NCBI RefSeq assembly: GCF_036785885.1
Contig: NC_092320.1
Span: 20,523,557 to 20,587,556 of the forward strand
DNA: 64,000 bases
DNA from: Coffea arabica
Lineage: Eukaryota > Streptophyta > Magnoliopsida > Gentianales > Rubiaceae
Reading direction: 5' to 3'
The notes under the pieces were generated by a model. It saw nothing but the letters and a program-made list of their open reading frames with translations, made no database searches and was not told the origin of the DNA. How positions within the stretch are numbered: position 1 is the first letter of the stretch; every line of letters starts with the position of its first letter. Both the position numbers and the translations under genes were made by a program. Positions 35,285-49,400 of the stretch are shown here, in pieces.

Positions 35285-38200
35285 TCACAAAACTCTCCAG
35301 CTCCGCTCCACAGCATTGCAGATCCTAGATATGCAGAATGCAGCGCTCAACGGATAATCAGAAACTGCAAGAAGTCATTAGAAATTAGATGGCTGAAAAC
35401 AAATTATTAGCAAGATCATCGACAAGCTACCACCATAATTCACCCCTGGAAGGCAAATTCTCAATCAGCAAAAGTACTGAAATGCAGAGATCAGTTTCAG
35501 ATTAAATTTAACATGGACTTGTCCATACTTGTACTAAAAGAAAACCGGACTGTACTTGCCTCACAGTAAAAGATCGCATAACTGGAAATTTTGGTTAGGT
35601 TTCTGAACTGAAATTAATGCATGCTTGCTAATGAGTCAACGAACTATGCAGACAAATGATATTCATCAAGTACCTGGGAATTAAGAGCATACAAACAAGT
35701 GTATTACTTTTTTCCTCCTCATCTTTGTTACAGCATATATTCAACTAATAGGAACAAATTATCAAGCATGCTGCCCTGTGGTTGGTGATTAACGAATATC
35801 AAATAATCAGAAAATGGAATATCATGTATGGCAAATTTCATGCACTCTATATCTCCAATATGTTATCTCAATTGCATGCTTGGTATGTGCAATTCTTCTT
35901 CCTCAAAGTTACAAATTCCCATATATGGAAATTTTGGTTATATACATACTGAAATTAACACTCACTAAATAATAAGACCATGCAGAAGTTATATTCATCA
36001 AGTACCAGGGAAGTAACATCAGACAAACAAGTGTACAACCTTTTTCCTCTTCATCTTTCTTACATCATTTACAGTCAACCCTATGAGCAAAACTATATAA
36101 AAACGCTCACATTTAACAAATATCATACAATAATAAAATGAAGTATCATGTCTTGCACATTTCACGCACTTGCATCTCCAATGTGTCATTTCAATTGTAT
36201 CCTTCATATGTTCAATTCTTCTTCCTCTTATTCAAATGGCTAGATGATGAAGTAGAATACTTGAGTGCAAAAGGCATTCTACTTAACGGAATATTCTGGA
36301 AAGCACAACAGAACTTACTACAAATCCTAGTTAGCATAAAACAGTGCACCATTAGTAAATATACTCTTAGCTGCAGTCTAGATAAATTAAAAGGCTGAAT
36401 GTCTCATGGTCAACATTCAATCTGCTAGGCACTTAAAATCTGTTCTCGGGTTCATGGCAAACTTGCAGAGCTTTTATATTTTAAAAACACACTTAAAACC
36501 ATCCTTTCTTTCAAGTCACAGCACCCATTTAAGGCTAAATTACGGGTCAGCCTATTGGGTCATTTAGCACTTAACATCTCCATAAAGGCACTGCCCTCTA
36601 GTGTTTCATTTTCTGACATTTTAAACAAAAAACAGTTCATTTGAAAAATCACTTGGAATGTTTATATCTCCATTAAAATGAAGTTTTGAAAGTCAAAACA
36701 AAAACCAATTATGCATTAAAGTTTGACAAGGGGAACCAACACACTGGGCATAAGTTGCCATATGGCCAACAAACTCTAAAAGAGCCTCTACGCATTAAAA
36801 TTTCTTCTTAAAAGATTAGACTCGTTGGCTATGTTAAATCAACTGAAATTTGTGCAACTACAAGCTAAACATCTTCAACATCAACTAATAGGAGAACCAA
36901 CACCCATGAAGAAACCAATATGTATGTTTCAAAATGTATAAATATAAGATGTAAGACCAAAAAAAAAAAAAAGCGAGCAAATTATCTTACTTGATATAAA
37001 ATCCTCAACATAATCAACATCAATTTTTCCATGAGCCATCGCACCAACCTGTATAAACAAGGTCAAGTATGATGCAAGTTTTAATTGAAATCAATGACTA
37101 CAAAATTTCTGTTTATAGATAAGCACACAGCATACCACGAATACAAGGTTCATCTCATTACCAACAGCAGCGACATAATCTTGCATATCAACCAATTTTT
37201 GCGAACTATGTGAGAAGCCTGAGAACCAATCAAGTAAGCTGATTATTCAAAATTTATCGCTTGGGGGATGACAACAATGAGAAGGCAACTTCATTCACCT
37301 ATTTTCCGAGAGTTGATGGGCAAATACTTGGTTACAGGATTCTGGATAGCTTGCAGAAGTTTTTCACGCTTACCAACAGCAGTTATACTCAGTTTTTGTA
37401 ACAGCTGCACTGTAACATTACAGAAACATTACAAAGCTCTAATACGAATATAATATAACCACCTGGAAGAAAATTCAACATTCTCAAGGTAAAAAAGTAA
37501 TTGCCAGGTGGAAAGACTAGTCAAACTTACACATGATGCCAGAAAAACGATCAAATGTCCTTGGAATACGAACATGAGGTTTAATTTCAAAGAGCACGCC
37601 TTTCTCAGTCTTCACATACAAAGCTTTCATTCTACCAGATTTATTAAGTGTACTGTCCAAAATCATCAGGATTGCCTGAATAAATAACATTCATGTCATG
37701 TGCAGTTTTAAAACACAATGGAACTCAGACTCAAAAAAGGGAACAAAAGTCAAGCTACTGAGAAACACAAACAGATTTTAAATTTTATAAGCAGTAAAGT
37801 ACATACTAAATGAAGCTATGAACCTAACACCAACTTTTGGCAAAAAAAATGTGCAGCACAACACAAATGAATGGGTAACTCATGCAAATTATCTTGAACT
37901 ACTGTGATGGGAAAGGGAAGAATGTAGATTTTTTGCCATTGCTCAAGTCAGAAAGCAGGAAGGTAAAAGAAACAAATTTCCTCAAAAAGTCTCCAGAAAT
38001 TATTAACAATAAGTCTGAGAATACAATAAAAATAATTTGATGCAGACCAAGAATTTTACAGGTTAGGCCATCTACCACCATGTATTCAAACCTTAAGGGG
38101 ATTTTAACAAGTGGCCACAAATCCTGTCAATATCCTATCTACCTATTTCCTCCCCATCCTAAAACCAAAAAGATAGTGACTTTAGGCAGCTGTTTACTCC

Positions 38201-39074
38201 TTGATTTCCTCTCAATCCACTTCTTAAGCAATCATATGAAGATTAATGATATTCAGTCCTAAATTTTGAGATGGAAAAAAGCAAGTAACATAAAAGGAGC
38301 CAGAAGTAAGAGCAGGAATACACTGTCAGAAAGCCAAACCCAGTCAGACACTAATCTTAACTAAAATCACATAAGATGCTGAATTCAAAGTTTTTCATAA
38401 TTACATGGGCTTTCACATCCCCAACAACAGCTTAGGGTAGCATAAAAGTTTGAATTTTTGCTGATTTTATTGCTGGTAAATTGAGATTCATCTATAGACA
38501 CTTAGCAACCCCTATGTTAACGATGCAACTGAAGAAGCAGTGTATTTCCTTAGGGTATCAGACAGACTCGGCACTGTTCAAACAAATTCACCTGATGAGC
38601 AATGTCAGGCCGGTAATCAGCTGGATTCCGTCCATTTCTCCTCAGAAAATTCGCATGCTTGTCTGAGTTCAGAAGTTGATAATTCTGCATTGTCAAAACA
38701 AAACAGAAACAACATAAATAAGTAAACCAAAACAACTGCTAGACCCCTAAAACACGAAACCCAAGAACATAATATACCTTTCCCACTTTTGCAACCTCCA
38801 GAGAAGCCTTTTCAAGAATGAAAATAACCCCAGGTTTATTGGCGTTTTTCTGGTCATCAGCAAGAACAATTGGAAGGCTGGGAAGTTCATTTGCTAGTTC
38901 TTCAGCCCTTCTCTTCTTTTCATTCATATTCTCCTCATCTTCCTCTTCCTCTGCCCCTCCCTCTCGTGGGACAGATTTTTCTACATATTCTTCTTCTCCA
39001 TTTTCTTCTTTATCATATTGCACCTTATCTCTCTTCCTTTTCTTGTGCCCTTTCATTTTGTAATGCCTCACCAT
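35285..39074 (-). CDS. EMG1: 18S rRNA (pseudouridine-N1)-methyltransferase Nep1/Emg1
   Basis: Seven minus-strand exons, 39074-38778, 38684-38592, 37675-37531, 37409-37299, 37218-37136, 37048-36991 and 35364-35285, join in frame to 288 residues. Nep1/Emg1 is a SPOUT-fold, S-adenosylmethionine-dependent enzyme in the nucleolus. It methylates a pseudouridine of 18S rRNA and is needed for 40S assembly. The first exon gives a low-complexity N-terminus: basic KKRKRDK, then long Glu runs. The conserved core starts at KPGVIFILEKASLEVAKVGK and includes NPADYRPDIAHQ, RIPRTFDRFSGIM, VGAMAHGKID and, in the last exon, DYPLSAAFCISRIC. Yeast Nep1 is about 250 residues; the excess here is the charged N-terminus. 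It faces NOL10, another pre-ribosome factor, head to head. The last intron (1,626 bp) contains a tandem duplication. Confidence 0.93.
35584..36226. repeat. Two-copy tandem duplication in the last EMG1 intron
   Basis: Copy 1 (about 35584-35904) and copy 2 (about 35927-36226) both start GGAAATTTTGGTTA and end CAATTCTTCTTCCTC. They share ATTCATCAAGTACC, ACAAACAAGTGTA and CACTTGCATCTCCAAT-like words in order. The period is 343 bp. Confidence 0.75.
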
Positions 39075-39183
39075 TTTTCCTTGATCAAAAGCTCAAAAGA
39101 ATAAGCTTTTTGCTTGGAGAACCGGTTGAGCAGGGGAGATGAAATGAGAAGACAGAGGCAAGCCTTTGATAATTTCTACCGGA

Positions 39184-39191
39184 TAGGGTTT
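39184..39191 (-). promoter_or_regulatory. Telo-box (AAACCCTA) upstream of EMG1
   Basis: The minus-strand word AAACCCTA lies about 110 bases before the EMG1 ATG. Telo-boxes are known to be common in promoters of plant ribosomal protein and ribosome-biogenesis genes, which fits this gene. A single 8-base match can occur by chance. Confidence 0.5.
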
Positions 39192-39230
39192 TTCGAGGGC
39201 TTAGATACCCGATTTTCCAAGATTCGTATA

Positions 39231-39328
39231 ATTACATTCTTGGCCCTCAATATTAGGGAAATTAATTCTCTGCTTTTGCAATTGCATTCTTGACCATCAA
39301 TATTCGAGAAATTAATTATTTGCTTTTA
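39231..39328. repeat. 50-bp tandem repeat, two copies
   Basis: ATTACATTCTTGGCCCTCAA (39231-39250) and ATTGCATTCTTGACCATCAA (39281-39300) each continue into TATT(A/C)G and GAAATTAATT...TGCTTTT. The period is exactly 50 bp. It sits in the EMG1 upstream region. Confidence 0.75.
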
Positions 39329-40336
39329 CTCTTTTATTTATTGTACTATTTACACATCAAAACTAAATATATTTCCATTCTTTTAACTATAAAAAATATA
39401 TAACAACGTTCAATCTTATGATTCAAATTAGTACATGTTACATGCCGCATCTGCATATAACATTTGTAGCCTCTTTTTTTTTGGTGTCTTTTGATTTTGT
39501 ATTTAATCTGCATTTTAAGTTAATAATCTTGTAAATAAACATTTAAGGAATATATTTATTTGGATGCTTTTAGATTTACATAATTAGGCCTAGTAGTTAT
39601 CACAAAATTGAACTGATGCACTTGGACTAATTTAATCAATTTTGAACCAAAACTTCTAAAATTTCATAATTAAATCATCAATATACTCCTGAAAATTTAA
39701 AGCGAGTATTTTTGGAATATTACTTTTATTATTTAATAGAAAATTTAAAAATTAATGTTCTATCTTGTTTTTGAAAAATTCGTATAAAATTTCTACACTA
39801 TTAACTTACATTAATTAGTTTTAAAGGATAACAATGAAATATCTAGATCTTTTTTGAAGTGATTATTCCTTCACGATGAGTAAAAACCTTTCTGTTTTTG
39901 TGACTCAAGAGCTGCACACATAAAAGTGAAGCTCTATTTAATAATAAATTTTTTAACTAGTGACATGAATATGGTATAAAGGAATTTTTATGCTGTTTAT
40001 GAGGGTAAAAATGATTAATCCTTTTCTTGAAAAAAAGACCTTTTTCATTTTTTAAGAGGCAAAATAACTATTACATTAAGAAAAATATTAAAATAAAAGA
40101 AACAAATCCAGATAAACAATATGTATTTTGTAAACCTATAGTGGGATAATTGTTTGCAAATTGCAACTATACAAAAAGGTTTTTAGTTAAAATTGACAAA
40201 ATATAAGGACCGGATATCGCCCGATGCCTATAACGGGTCGGTTCAAACAGTCCCCGCCGACCCATTCCTTGGCTTACTCAAAAAAGTTAATGGCGGCCAA
40301 CTTCGTCCGCCGGTAAAACCCACTCCAAAACCCTCC

Positions 40337-40358
40337 CCTCTCTCTTTCTCTCTGAAAA

Positions 40359-40389
<31 letters not shown>

Positions 40390-40390
40390 C
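40337..40390. repeat. CT-rich, A-run and (CA)n tracts in NOL10 leader
   Basis: A CTCTCTTTCTCTCT stretch is followed by about 21 A and then a CA-dinucleotide run, ending about 35 bases before the NOL10 ATG. Such tracts are length-unstable. Confidence 0.8.
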
Positions 40391-40425
40391 TTATTGTTCA
40401 TTTGATTCTGTATTCTCCCAAAAAA

Positions 40426-43400
40426 ATGGCGAATCAAGGTGGCGGGACCTTGAAATCGACGTCGATAAATGGGGTGAAGATGTACACCGTCACCGGCCAA
40501 CACCGGTCATTGGCCACCTGGCTTCCTCCCAAGAAGCTCCGAGCTCTCCGCAAAGACAAAGGTCACCCGGAAAGCTCCCCCTTTTCTACGTTTTGTTTAA
40601 CAATTGTTAGAATTCTTTCTCTGGCTTCCCCTGTTGGTTAATCCCTTGCCTTTTGTGACTAATTTTTGAGCTGATTTGAAGCTTAATAAGTACTTTGGAT
40701 TAATGCTAGGGTAATTTGGAACCAGTTGTAGTAGTTATATCGTGAATTTTGCGCACCTAAGTTTCTTAGAGTGTTTTGATTGTGAAGAAAACTGCCCTTA
40801 GGGTGCTCCCCCCCGGGGGGGGGGGACGGAATTGTTGTACATTTTAATGAGTTGATTGCAATATGAACTTCAACTTTGTCGACCACTTTTCTTTGTCAGA
40901 TTTGCTTACTTTTGAAAGCTTGTGGCTTTGCAAAGTTGACTTAATATTTATGTTTGTGCCGAGGTTTTAGATTATATGCAGAGAGTGGATTTGATCCAGG
41001 ATTTGAGGTTTGAAACTGCAACAAGTAGAATTAAGGCAACATCAGATGGGGAATACCTTATTGCCTCAGGTGAATATTAGTAGTTTTGAATCATAAAATT
41101 ATACATGCTCCTGCTTTGGATTTATGTTTTGAGATGAAATGTGGGTGAGTATCAAGCTTTTATGTTATCTTCAATTTTAGGAATATACCCACCACAAGTC
41201 AAAGTGTACGAGTTACGTGAGCTATCCTTGAAATTTGAAAGGCATTTGGTGTCAGAGATAGTAAACTTTGAGGTAATTTCTTCATCTTGCAATCTTCCTT
41301 GTGGATGCTGCATATGATTAGCAATGTATTGCTGCTAATTTACTGATGTGAGTTCCTAGACTATATGCTTGCTCTAACCCAAGAATTCTTTTGCATGGTA
41401 GATGTGGTTTCTTTGTGAAATGTGTTAATGCATCACATTTTTCAACTTGTGAGTATATACTCTTGTGTTATATTCTCTTTTTTTTTTCTTTTTTAATTTT
41501 TCTAGCAGCGGAAGAGTGGGATTTAACAAGCAGGAAGGGGAAGGGGGATTTGAACTTAGGATAAGTCCTAAGGCCTCAGTGTTATATGCTTTGTCATGAT
41601 AAAGATTAAGTCATCTCAGTGAAGTATTTATTACCTTGAATGAACTTCTTTACTGTCCAAACTGGACCCTAACAAGATTATTAATATCCTCTTATGTGCC
41701 ATGCATAAGTGTGTAGAAACTTTTAATCTGGCATACTGATTTATGACACAGCTGTGCTGGTGGGGTAGAAATGATGACCTCTAGAAGGATGTTTTAATGG
41801 TGATCCAAAGAGTCCTAAAAATGTTAAATGGTTCTTAGTAATCTGCTGGTCAGCTTAGCAGTTGTTTATTTGAATTTAGGAGTCAAATGTGGTGTGTCTC
41901 TTTTTGCATATGAACGTTGCTGAAATTTTTTTCTTCATTCCACATTTGTTTTTTTTTTCTTTTATGATCTTAGTTGGAGTCTTCGTTGTCTTAGTTGGGT
42001 TGTGGACTTGAGTAATATAGGCGGTTTTTATTTCTTATACTGTTCTTGCAGCTAGTCTATTACCATAGAGATTTGATTAATAAGCAAATCATGTCCATTG
42101 AGAATTATTCCCTCTCAAATTCCCATCATTGTCTTCCCTTTTTGCCTTTTTTTTCTCGTCACTTTTCTGGGGTCCTGTTGACAGCCTGAAAACAGACTTA
42201 GATTCTCTTCAGTCTTCTATTAGCACTGTTAGGAGAGAATACCATAATATTGTCCTCAGTCAATTGGCCTGTCTTTATTCTTTGCTGAGAAATCTTGTCT
42301 TGTAGGAGTTTGTTTGATTTGTACATACCTTTCCTGCAAGCTTTGTAGTTTTAGTATAGGTTCGTAAATAGATTTTATATTGAATTCTGAGGTGATGGCT
42401 ATACCAGTGAAATATATTTCTATTTCTTCTGAAGTGTCTGAAATGTCTCTCTCTGTTTTCTTGAAACAGCATTTTGTGAATTTTGGGTTTTCTTGCTCTT
42501 TTAGGTCTTGAGTGATGACTATTCAAAGATTGCGTTTCTCTGTGCTGATCGTTCTGTTTGCCTACATGCCAAATATGGAAGTCACTACACCTTGCGGATT
42601 CCAAGGTACTTTACTAACCAATCTTCATAATATGTCTTTGCTGGTGATCTCTAAGGAATATTGCATGTGAGATTTCCTCCCCTTTATCTCTTTCATCTTA
42701 ACTTAGTGATGGAAAATCGTTCGAATGCTTTGGATTTGAAGCATGTACAAGTCTAGTTTTGCTCTACTTAGGAAGTTTGGCATTTGCTGTTATATAATAG
42801 GATTCTGATTCACTAGGCTAGTTCAATAAAGCGCACATATTCATCTTGAAGGTAAGATGAAAGGTTGAGCCTAAAGTTTGATGATATAAATGTCTTTGTT
42901 TTTTTAGGCAATGATTTAAATGTCTTTATTAGTTAGGAAGTACAGATCTTTGTCATATTTCATCCAAAAATTAGGAACTCCTCCTGTTTATATCGATTCT
43001 GTGCTATGAGAGATTTAAAGAATGTCCCTTGAAGCTGTCTGAGTACAGGTTTTCCTGATCTCTATTGATTATCAAAATTTTCTTGTCTGCCCTACTCTAG
43101 GTTTTGCTGGTAATGGTTTTTTCCTGTAAAATAATGTAAATGTGGTTTTCACCTAGTGAAACTTGTTCTTTTTGGTTAAATGAATGAAAATATTTAAAAA
43201 TGAGGAAACTGTAGTATGAGCAAACCTAGTTGTAACTGAAGTTACATGAACTGTAAGTCACCTGTAGAGTCACCCCATACAAGAAAGGCTGGAACATATT
43301 GACATTGGTGAACAAGATTTGTAGTCATGTTGATCCTTGCTGTGTCCATAACTTATAGGCAGTCAACTTTGACAAAACTTATATTCATGTTGCATAATTA

Positions 43401-46400
43401 AAGCCCTAAGTCTCTGGTAATAATTGTTATAAGTCCATATCAACATCATCACATGGTCTGGTACAAAGTCTAATTTTGATATAAGCAAATAGTCTTTTTG
43501 CATATGTGCTGATGGGAAGTAGTATGGATCCATTCATTTCTAAAAGATTGATGGGCGTCGTCACTTGATTGGCTCCATTCCATGTATTCTCTTCTGTTGC
43601 CTGAAACCTATGTTTTCTCTCGCGGATTCCCCAACTTTCCTAGATTTTTCTTTTCTCCTCTAACATTTGCTTGACGTTTTGGTTTTTCTTATTGTATGAA
43701 CAGGATGGGAAGGGATATGGCATATGATTGCTGGTCGTGTGACTTGATCTGTGCTGCTTCATCTCCGGATGTATATAGAATAAATTTGGAACAGGTCTCT
43801 TAAAAATTTCTTTTGCTTGTACCCTCTCATTGTTTCTATGGGATTTTTTTTTTTTGCCTTTTTCTAAAACTTATTTGGAGTATCTTTCTTCAAGTGCTTT
43901 GTTTACTTTATTTTCTTCTTTGCTGGCTGTTTTGAGGCAATAGAAGACAGTCTTGCAGAGGCTGTGATAAACTCCAACTGAACTTGTAAAATCTCAAATC
44001 CCATGAAACACTGCATGAGGAGATAAAGTAACACTAAGATATTATTGTTAATGTTCACTTTCTCCTCCTTTCCGTACTTCACATTCACCTTGTTCCAGGA
44101 TGTTTGCACACAACCTAGTGGTTGTTGGTATTCATTAAATTAGTGATCCAGGCTGGAAGTCTAAAAATCAAATCTTGCAGTTACTGTGTTCTTCTTCCCC
44201 ATTTGTCCTATCACTTACCTTCATTCATTAACTCTAAAGTGACTATAAATTCATCTGGTTCAATCCTGGTGGTTGTGTTTGTACTGTAGTACTACTGCTT
44301 GTTGCTGCAATTTGTTTTTGCAACGCATGCCTGAATTCTGACAGTAGAATGCTGTTCAGTTCTTCGATTCTCCGAGAAAAAGCTTCTAAAATGTCAAGGG
44401 CATTTTTTTCGCATGTAGAAAGAAATCGAGAACTACAAGGAGTGCCAATGGGTGATTTATGAGAGAGTGAATCTACTTTTCTAGTGATGAAATTTTACCA
44501 TGATTTTCTGTGGGAAGTCACCTCTGCTCTCAGGAATTTGATTTCAAATTTTTAGGTAGAGACAAAAGTTCATTTCAACAGGATACATGAAGGAGGCATT
44601 GAAAATTGTGAACTCGTAGAATGTTGAAACAAGGAAAATGGGCTTATTCTTTTCAGAGGGAGAAGTGAGGTGTAAATGGATTTCTTCCATAAACTCCCTT
44701 AGTGGTGCTTCATTTACTTGACAGTGGTTCAAAGAGGGGAAGATTTTCTATTCATTGGGAAGCTTTTATTATTATTATTTAACTGGTTTGAATTTAGCAG
44801 TCTGAATGTATCACCACAAAGAACCACCTAGAGATGTCTCCTGAAATTGCATTCATGTTGTTTGATAGACTTTTTGCCTTCTCAATAATTATGTATGTGT
44901 GACTGGCTTACTTTTATTTGCCACGATGGACATGGTTGACAAAGTCACTGTGGTAAAATGAACACGTGTTAATTAAGGTTTTAGACTTGGGAGTATCAAT
45001 TGTGGGCGTTCTGCTATTTGGTATTGCTATCAGCTGACATGGGTCAAGTCTCGAGTTTTGACATAGGTTGAGGCTGGTATTTGATGATTTTAAACACTTT
45101 ATATTCTCTTCCAAATGCTGTCAAACTGTGCTCTCCTAATATTTTCTGTTAATCTCATTCTCTGGGCAAACTGATCGAAGGTCAGTTATAGCTTATATAT
45201 CATGCGGAGTAGTGTATGCTTAATATATCAGTTGTTGGTTGTAATCATTGATGTCTTCAAATTTTGTTTCTTGAATTTTTTGATTGAAAAAAAGGAGCAA
45301 AATGCTTAAGTAGAGATTTTTCCCCTTTACAGGGCCGGTTCTTGTCCTCTCTTAACACACAATCCCCAGCACTAAATGTTGTCTCTCGAAGGTTAGTGAG
45401 ACCGTATTTCTTTTTCCTTCAATTATGTTAATAAGCTGTCTTCCTTTTCATTTTTATTTTCATAATTCAAAGTAAAAGGAAGGCCTAAAGATGATGTAAG
45501 GTTTTGTCTTTGCTTCTTGTTTATTTCATTGTTCTCTTCTTTTTTCTTCTTTATATGTGAAAAACAGCATGGTCCATGGATTGGTTGCCTGTGGTGGAGA
45601 GGATGGTGCTGTAGAATGCTTCGACACTAGAGCTAGATCTTCAGTTGGCAGGATAAATGCTGTTGCAGCTGCTGGTGGCATTGATCAGGTAGCTCTTTTA
45701 TGATAGATCATTGACAACTCCCATCAGATTCTCTTTGCATATGCTGTTGTCATTGATTGAGTGAGTTAGCTCATTAACTCTGTAACTTCTGCACTCCTGT
45801 ATTTCTTGTTCAGAATGTTTATTTTGAAATGGTCAATAAGTTATTTCATTGTAAGTTCCTTATTAGTGATTATCATATATCTGAAGACCAAATGCTGTGG
45901 TTTTGGTGTCCTCCTATTTTGAAATATAGTTTCTTGCCTGGAGTGTAAAGCAGAATAGGGGACACATACTGGGCATAGTGGTTCTGAAGTTCAAACTGGT
46001 TTTGCGCCCTGCACGCGTGAACATGTTACAGTCATTTCCTAATTGGTCTTTGCTTGTACTGGACGCTGATCATTTATTATGCCTTATTGTCTCACCATTG
46101 CGGGGACACTAAAATCATGGCTACATGTCCATTCAGCTGGAAATGCCTTCTTCCTAGTATCAATGGAGGATTTGGAAAATTAATGTGCAAGTATATCCGA
46201 ATATAATTGTATGGTTAGAGATACGAATACCTCGTAGATGATGGTGCTCTTTTTTAGCTTGGGTATTTGATTTGGAGCGCTTCAAGAGACATAAATCAAT
46301 TGAATCCAAATCTTTTCAGGCCGTTCACTACCATCTCGTGTATCTTTAGTTCCTCTGACCATTGACATAGTTCAGGTCTATTTGTGGTGTTAGAGGATTT

Positions 46401-49400
46401 TTTCTTTGCTGCAAATAACAAAATAGGATAATAGATTGTACTTTCTGATACTTCTGGACTTCAATATAGAGGTGAAAAAAGGCTTTTGGTTTTGATGGTT
46501 TATCCACTTGATTAATACTTTTTGTTGATTATGTTTCCTTTTATTATTTTCATCGAATCATAGGAGGTTACTGCAATACAATTTGACTGTGATGGAGGTT
46601 ACCTCATGGGTGTTGGAAGTAGTGCCGGGAAGGTATGCATCATCTTTGTGTTTTTCAGTAAATCATTCTGGATGATGACTAATGATACATTTCTTATAGT
46701 GATTGTATGTTTTCTGAAATTTAAAGTGCTTTTTAAATTATCCCTTATATCCAAATGTGATATCAAAGAACTGAAATATCTGCCTTTTTTTTTTTGAAAA
46801 ATATATTGTGGGGTGATTTAAAATTTGAATGGATCTGTCTTTTATGACAATATTGCTCTTACTTGTATCTTATGGACATTGATTTATAAAAGATGCCTTT
46901 GAAGCCAGAAAATATGGTGTTCAATGGAAAGTGCTAGCCTTTCTGTCCCTTATTATTTTTTTAAGCATTTAAACTGAGATTTTAGTGGAGGGAAAAAAGG
47001 CTGTATCCTTGGATTCTGCTGTAATTCATGGCATAGTGAAAGAACCTTCGTAATTCGACCTTATGATGTTATAATAAAGTTATATTGCAGTGAAATTTTT
47101 GGAGAGCCATTTTGAAGTGGTAATACTTCTCAAAAAGATTAAAGTTGACATTACTGCTAATTTGGTGTGTATGCTATCTAATGCATCATTTAGCAAGTAT
47201 TTCGAGATTAATCATCAATATGGTCATTTGTGGTTGATTTGAAAGGGTTGCCAAGTAAGCTAGTGATTGTTGCTGAATGACCACCAATGGTGAATACAGA
47301 ATCAACTCTGATTTGGTATCTTCTTTAGGCATATGTTTTTCTAAGTGTTTATATGCCTCATCTCAGAAAAATATTGTGGAACGTGAGCTTTTGCTTTCCT
47401 TAAAAGTCAACATAACGTAGATGGGCTATCTGGGAGTGATGACCATTACGTGGTATATGGGCAGTGTAATGTATGTGCTTGCACATGGATGTGTAATCAC
47501 TTGTTAAGGAACTTACCAGGGATTCTAGTCTAATAAAAGAACCTTATAGGAGGCTTCTTCTTGGTGTTTGATTTTTTATCATTTACTTCTGACACATGAA
47601 CTTTTCTGTTACATTTTTCTTTGTTGATATGTGAAGTTCATGATATGTATTATATTAATTGGCAGGTTTTGATTTATGATTTACGCTCTTCATATCCTAT
47701 GCGAATAAAGGATCACATGTGAGTTGCTTTTCTGAGCTGCTATTGGGTATATAAATTACTGCTGGTTGATTCGTATTTTATGTGCCTGATGCTAAGGCGT
47801 CTATTATTTTGTGGAACCTGGCAATCTTTTATAGGTATGGCAGCCCGATACTGAGCATCAAGTGGCATAAGACTCTTAATTCAGATAAACCGAAGTTAAT
47901 TACCGCTGATAAACACATTGTTAGGATCTGGGACCCTGAGACAGTAAGGAATTCTCATATCTCAGTATGTTTTTGTTGCAATTTGATATTTGTAAGTTGC
48001 AGAAATGTGGTTGTCCTCAGATTGTTGCTTGCTGGTAAGAAGGTTCAATAGGTCATATGGACTTGAATGCTTCCTGGGCTCAAGACAAATTCAAGAGAAT
48101 TGTGAAGTTACTTATGTTAGCATTAATTGCTATCTTTGTGGGAGGGTTTTGGTTGCTGGAACAGCTTGTAATAACCAATGTGCTGGGTGAGAACAGACCA
48201 ACTGTATTGGTATCTTCTTGGTGGCTTTCTATGATTGGAGGTTGTGAATGCCCTTTGAGCCAGGATTTATGTGGTAAATAAGGGCGAATAAAAAGAGTTC
48301 ACATTTTAGATGACCAGAGAAGCAGATTGGGACCAGCAAAACAACTCATACAAGCTTCAGCTCCGAAAGATCTAACTTTTATTGCTTGATGGTTTTAACT
48401 ACTAATCGAAAATATAGTGAATTTTAAAGACTGCACAAAGGAGCTTTAAGTTGTAAGTTGTTAAGCACTTGAGTTGTTGAGCACTAGGAAAGAGATTCTG
48501 GTGAGCTATTAGGTGATTATCTTGTTAGTAAAATAATGGAGATAAGGTAGGCACAGAAATTCAGGCTGTGTCTTCTTGTAACCCTCCCTCCTTGAGGTTC
48601 CAATTCTTTGTTCTCTGCCTTCTTCTTTTTCTTTGAGCTGGGAGGAACTGATGGTAGGATTAGTGTTGTCACAAAACCTTCACTGTGCGACAAAATGTGA
48701 AATCTGTCGGGTTAAATATGCCTTTTGAACTCAACTTAATATTTCAAGTGTGGCAATAACTTTGTCTAATTGAGTAAATCTGGTGTTATTAGGGTGAAGG
48801 GATGACCAGCATTGAACCGACGGCTGGGAAAATCAATGACCTATGTGTGTTTGGTGGAAGTGGGCTGATGTTATTGGCTTTGGACAGCAGCCAAATCCCT
48901 TCTTATTTCGTACCTGCCCTTGGACCGGCTCCAAAATGGTGCTCTTATCTTGAGAACTTGACGGTATGACTATGTGATGTCAATGACCTATCTTCAAATT
49001 ATGGGTTGTAAAATCACATTTTGGCAAGTTAAGAATGAGTTTATGATATTCCTATCTATTTACAGGAGGAGCTGGAGGAGAATGCGCAAACAACTATTTA
49101 TGATGATTTCAAATTTTTGACCAAAGAAGACCTTGCGAAGTTGAATTTAACAAACTTGATTGGAACCAATCTTCTAAGAGCATACATGCATGGTTACTTC
49201 ATTGACTATCGGCTGTATAAAAAGGTAAATATTTTTTTAACTGGACTGATGCAATAGCCCTTTTCAAATCTATAGGACATTTTATCGGTCATGCAGTCTT
49301 CTAAAGCAGTAGTTAAACTAAACTGTTATTTAGAAATGAATAACAATTTAGAGGAGTATGAGGTAGACATGTTTTTCTGCATTCAATCAGGTTTAAGATT

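Larger units (their letters stand above)
39075..40425. promoter_or_regulatory. Divergent intergenic region between EMG1 and NOL10
   Basis: The two start codons face away from each other, 1,351 bp apart. Near EMG1 there are a telo-box (39184-39191) and a 50-bp tandem repeat. Near NOL10 there are CT-rich, A-run and CA-repeat tracts at about 40337-40390 in the 5' leader. The middle is very AT-rich. Each gene may have its own core promoter. Confidence 0.6.
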
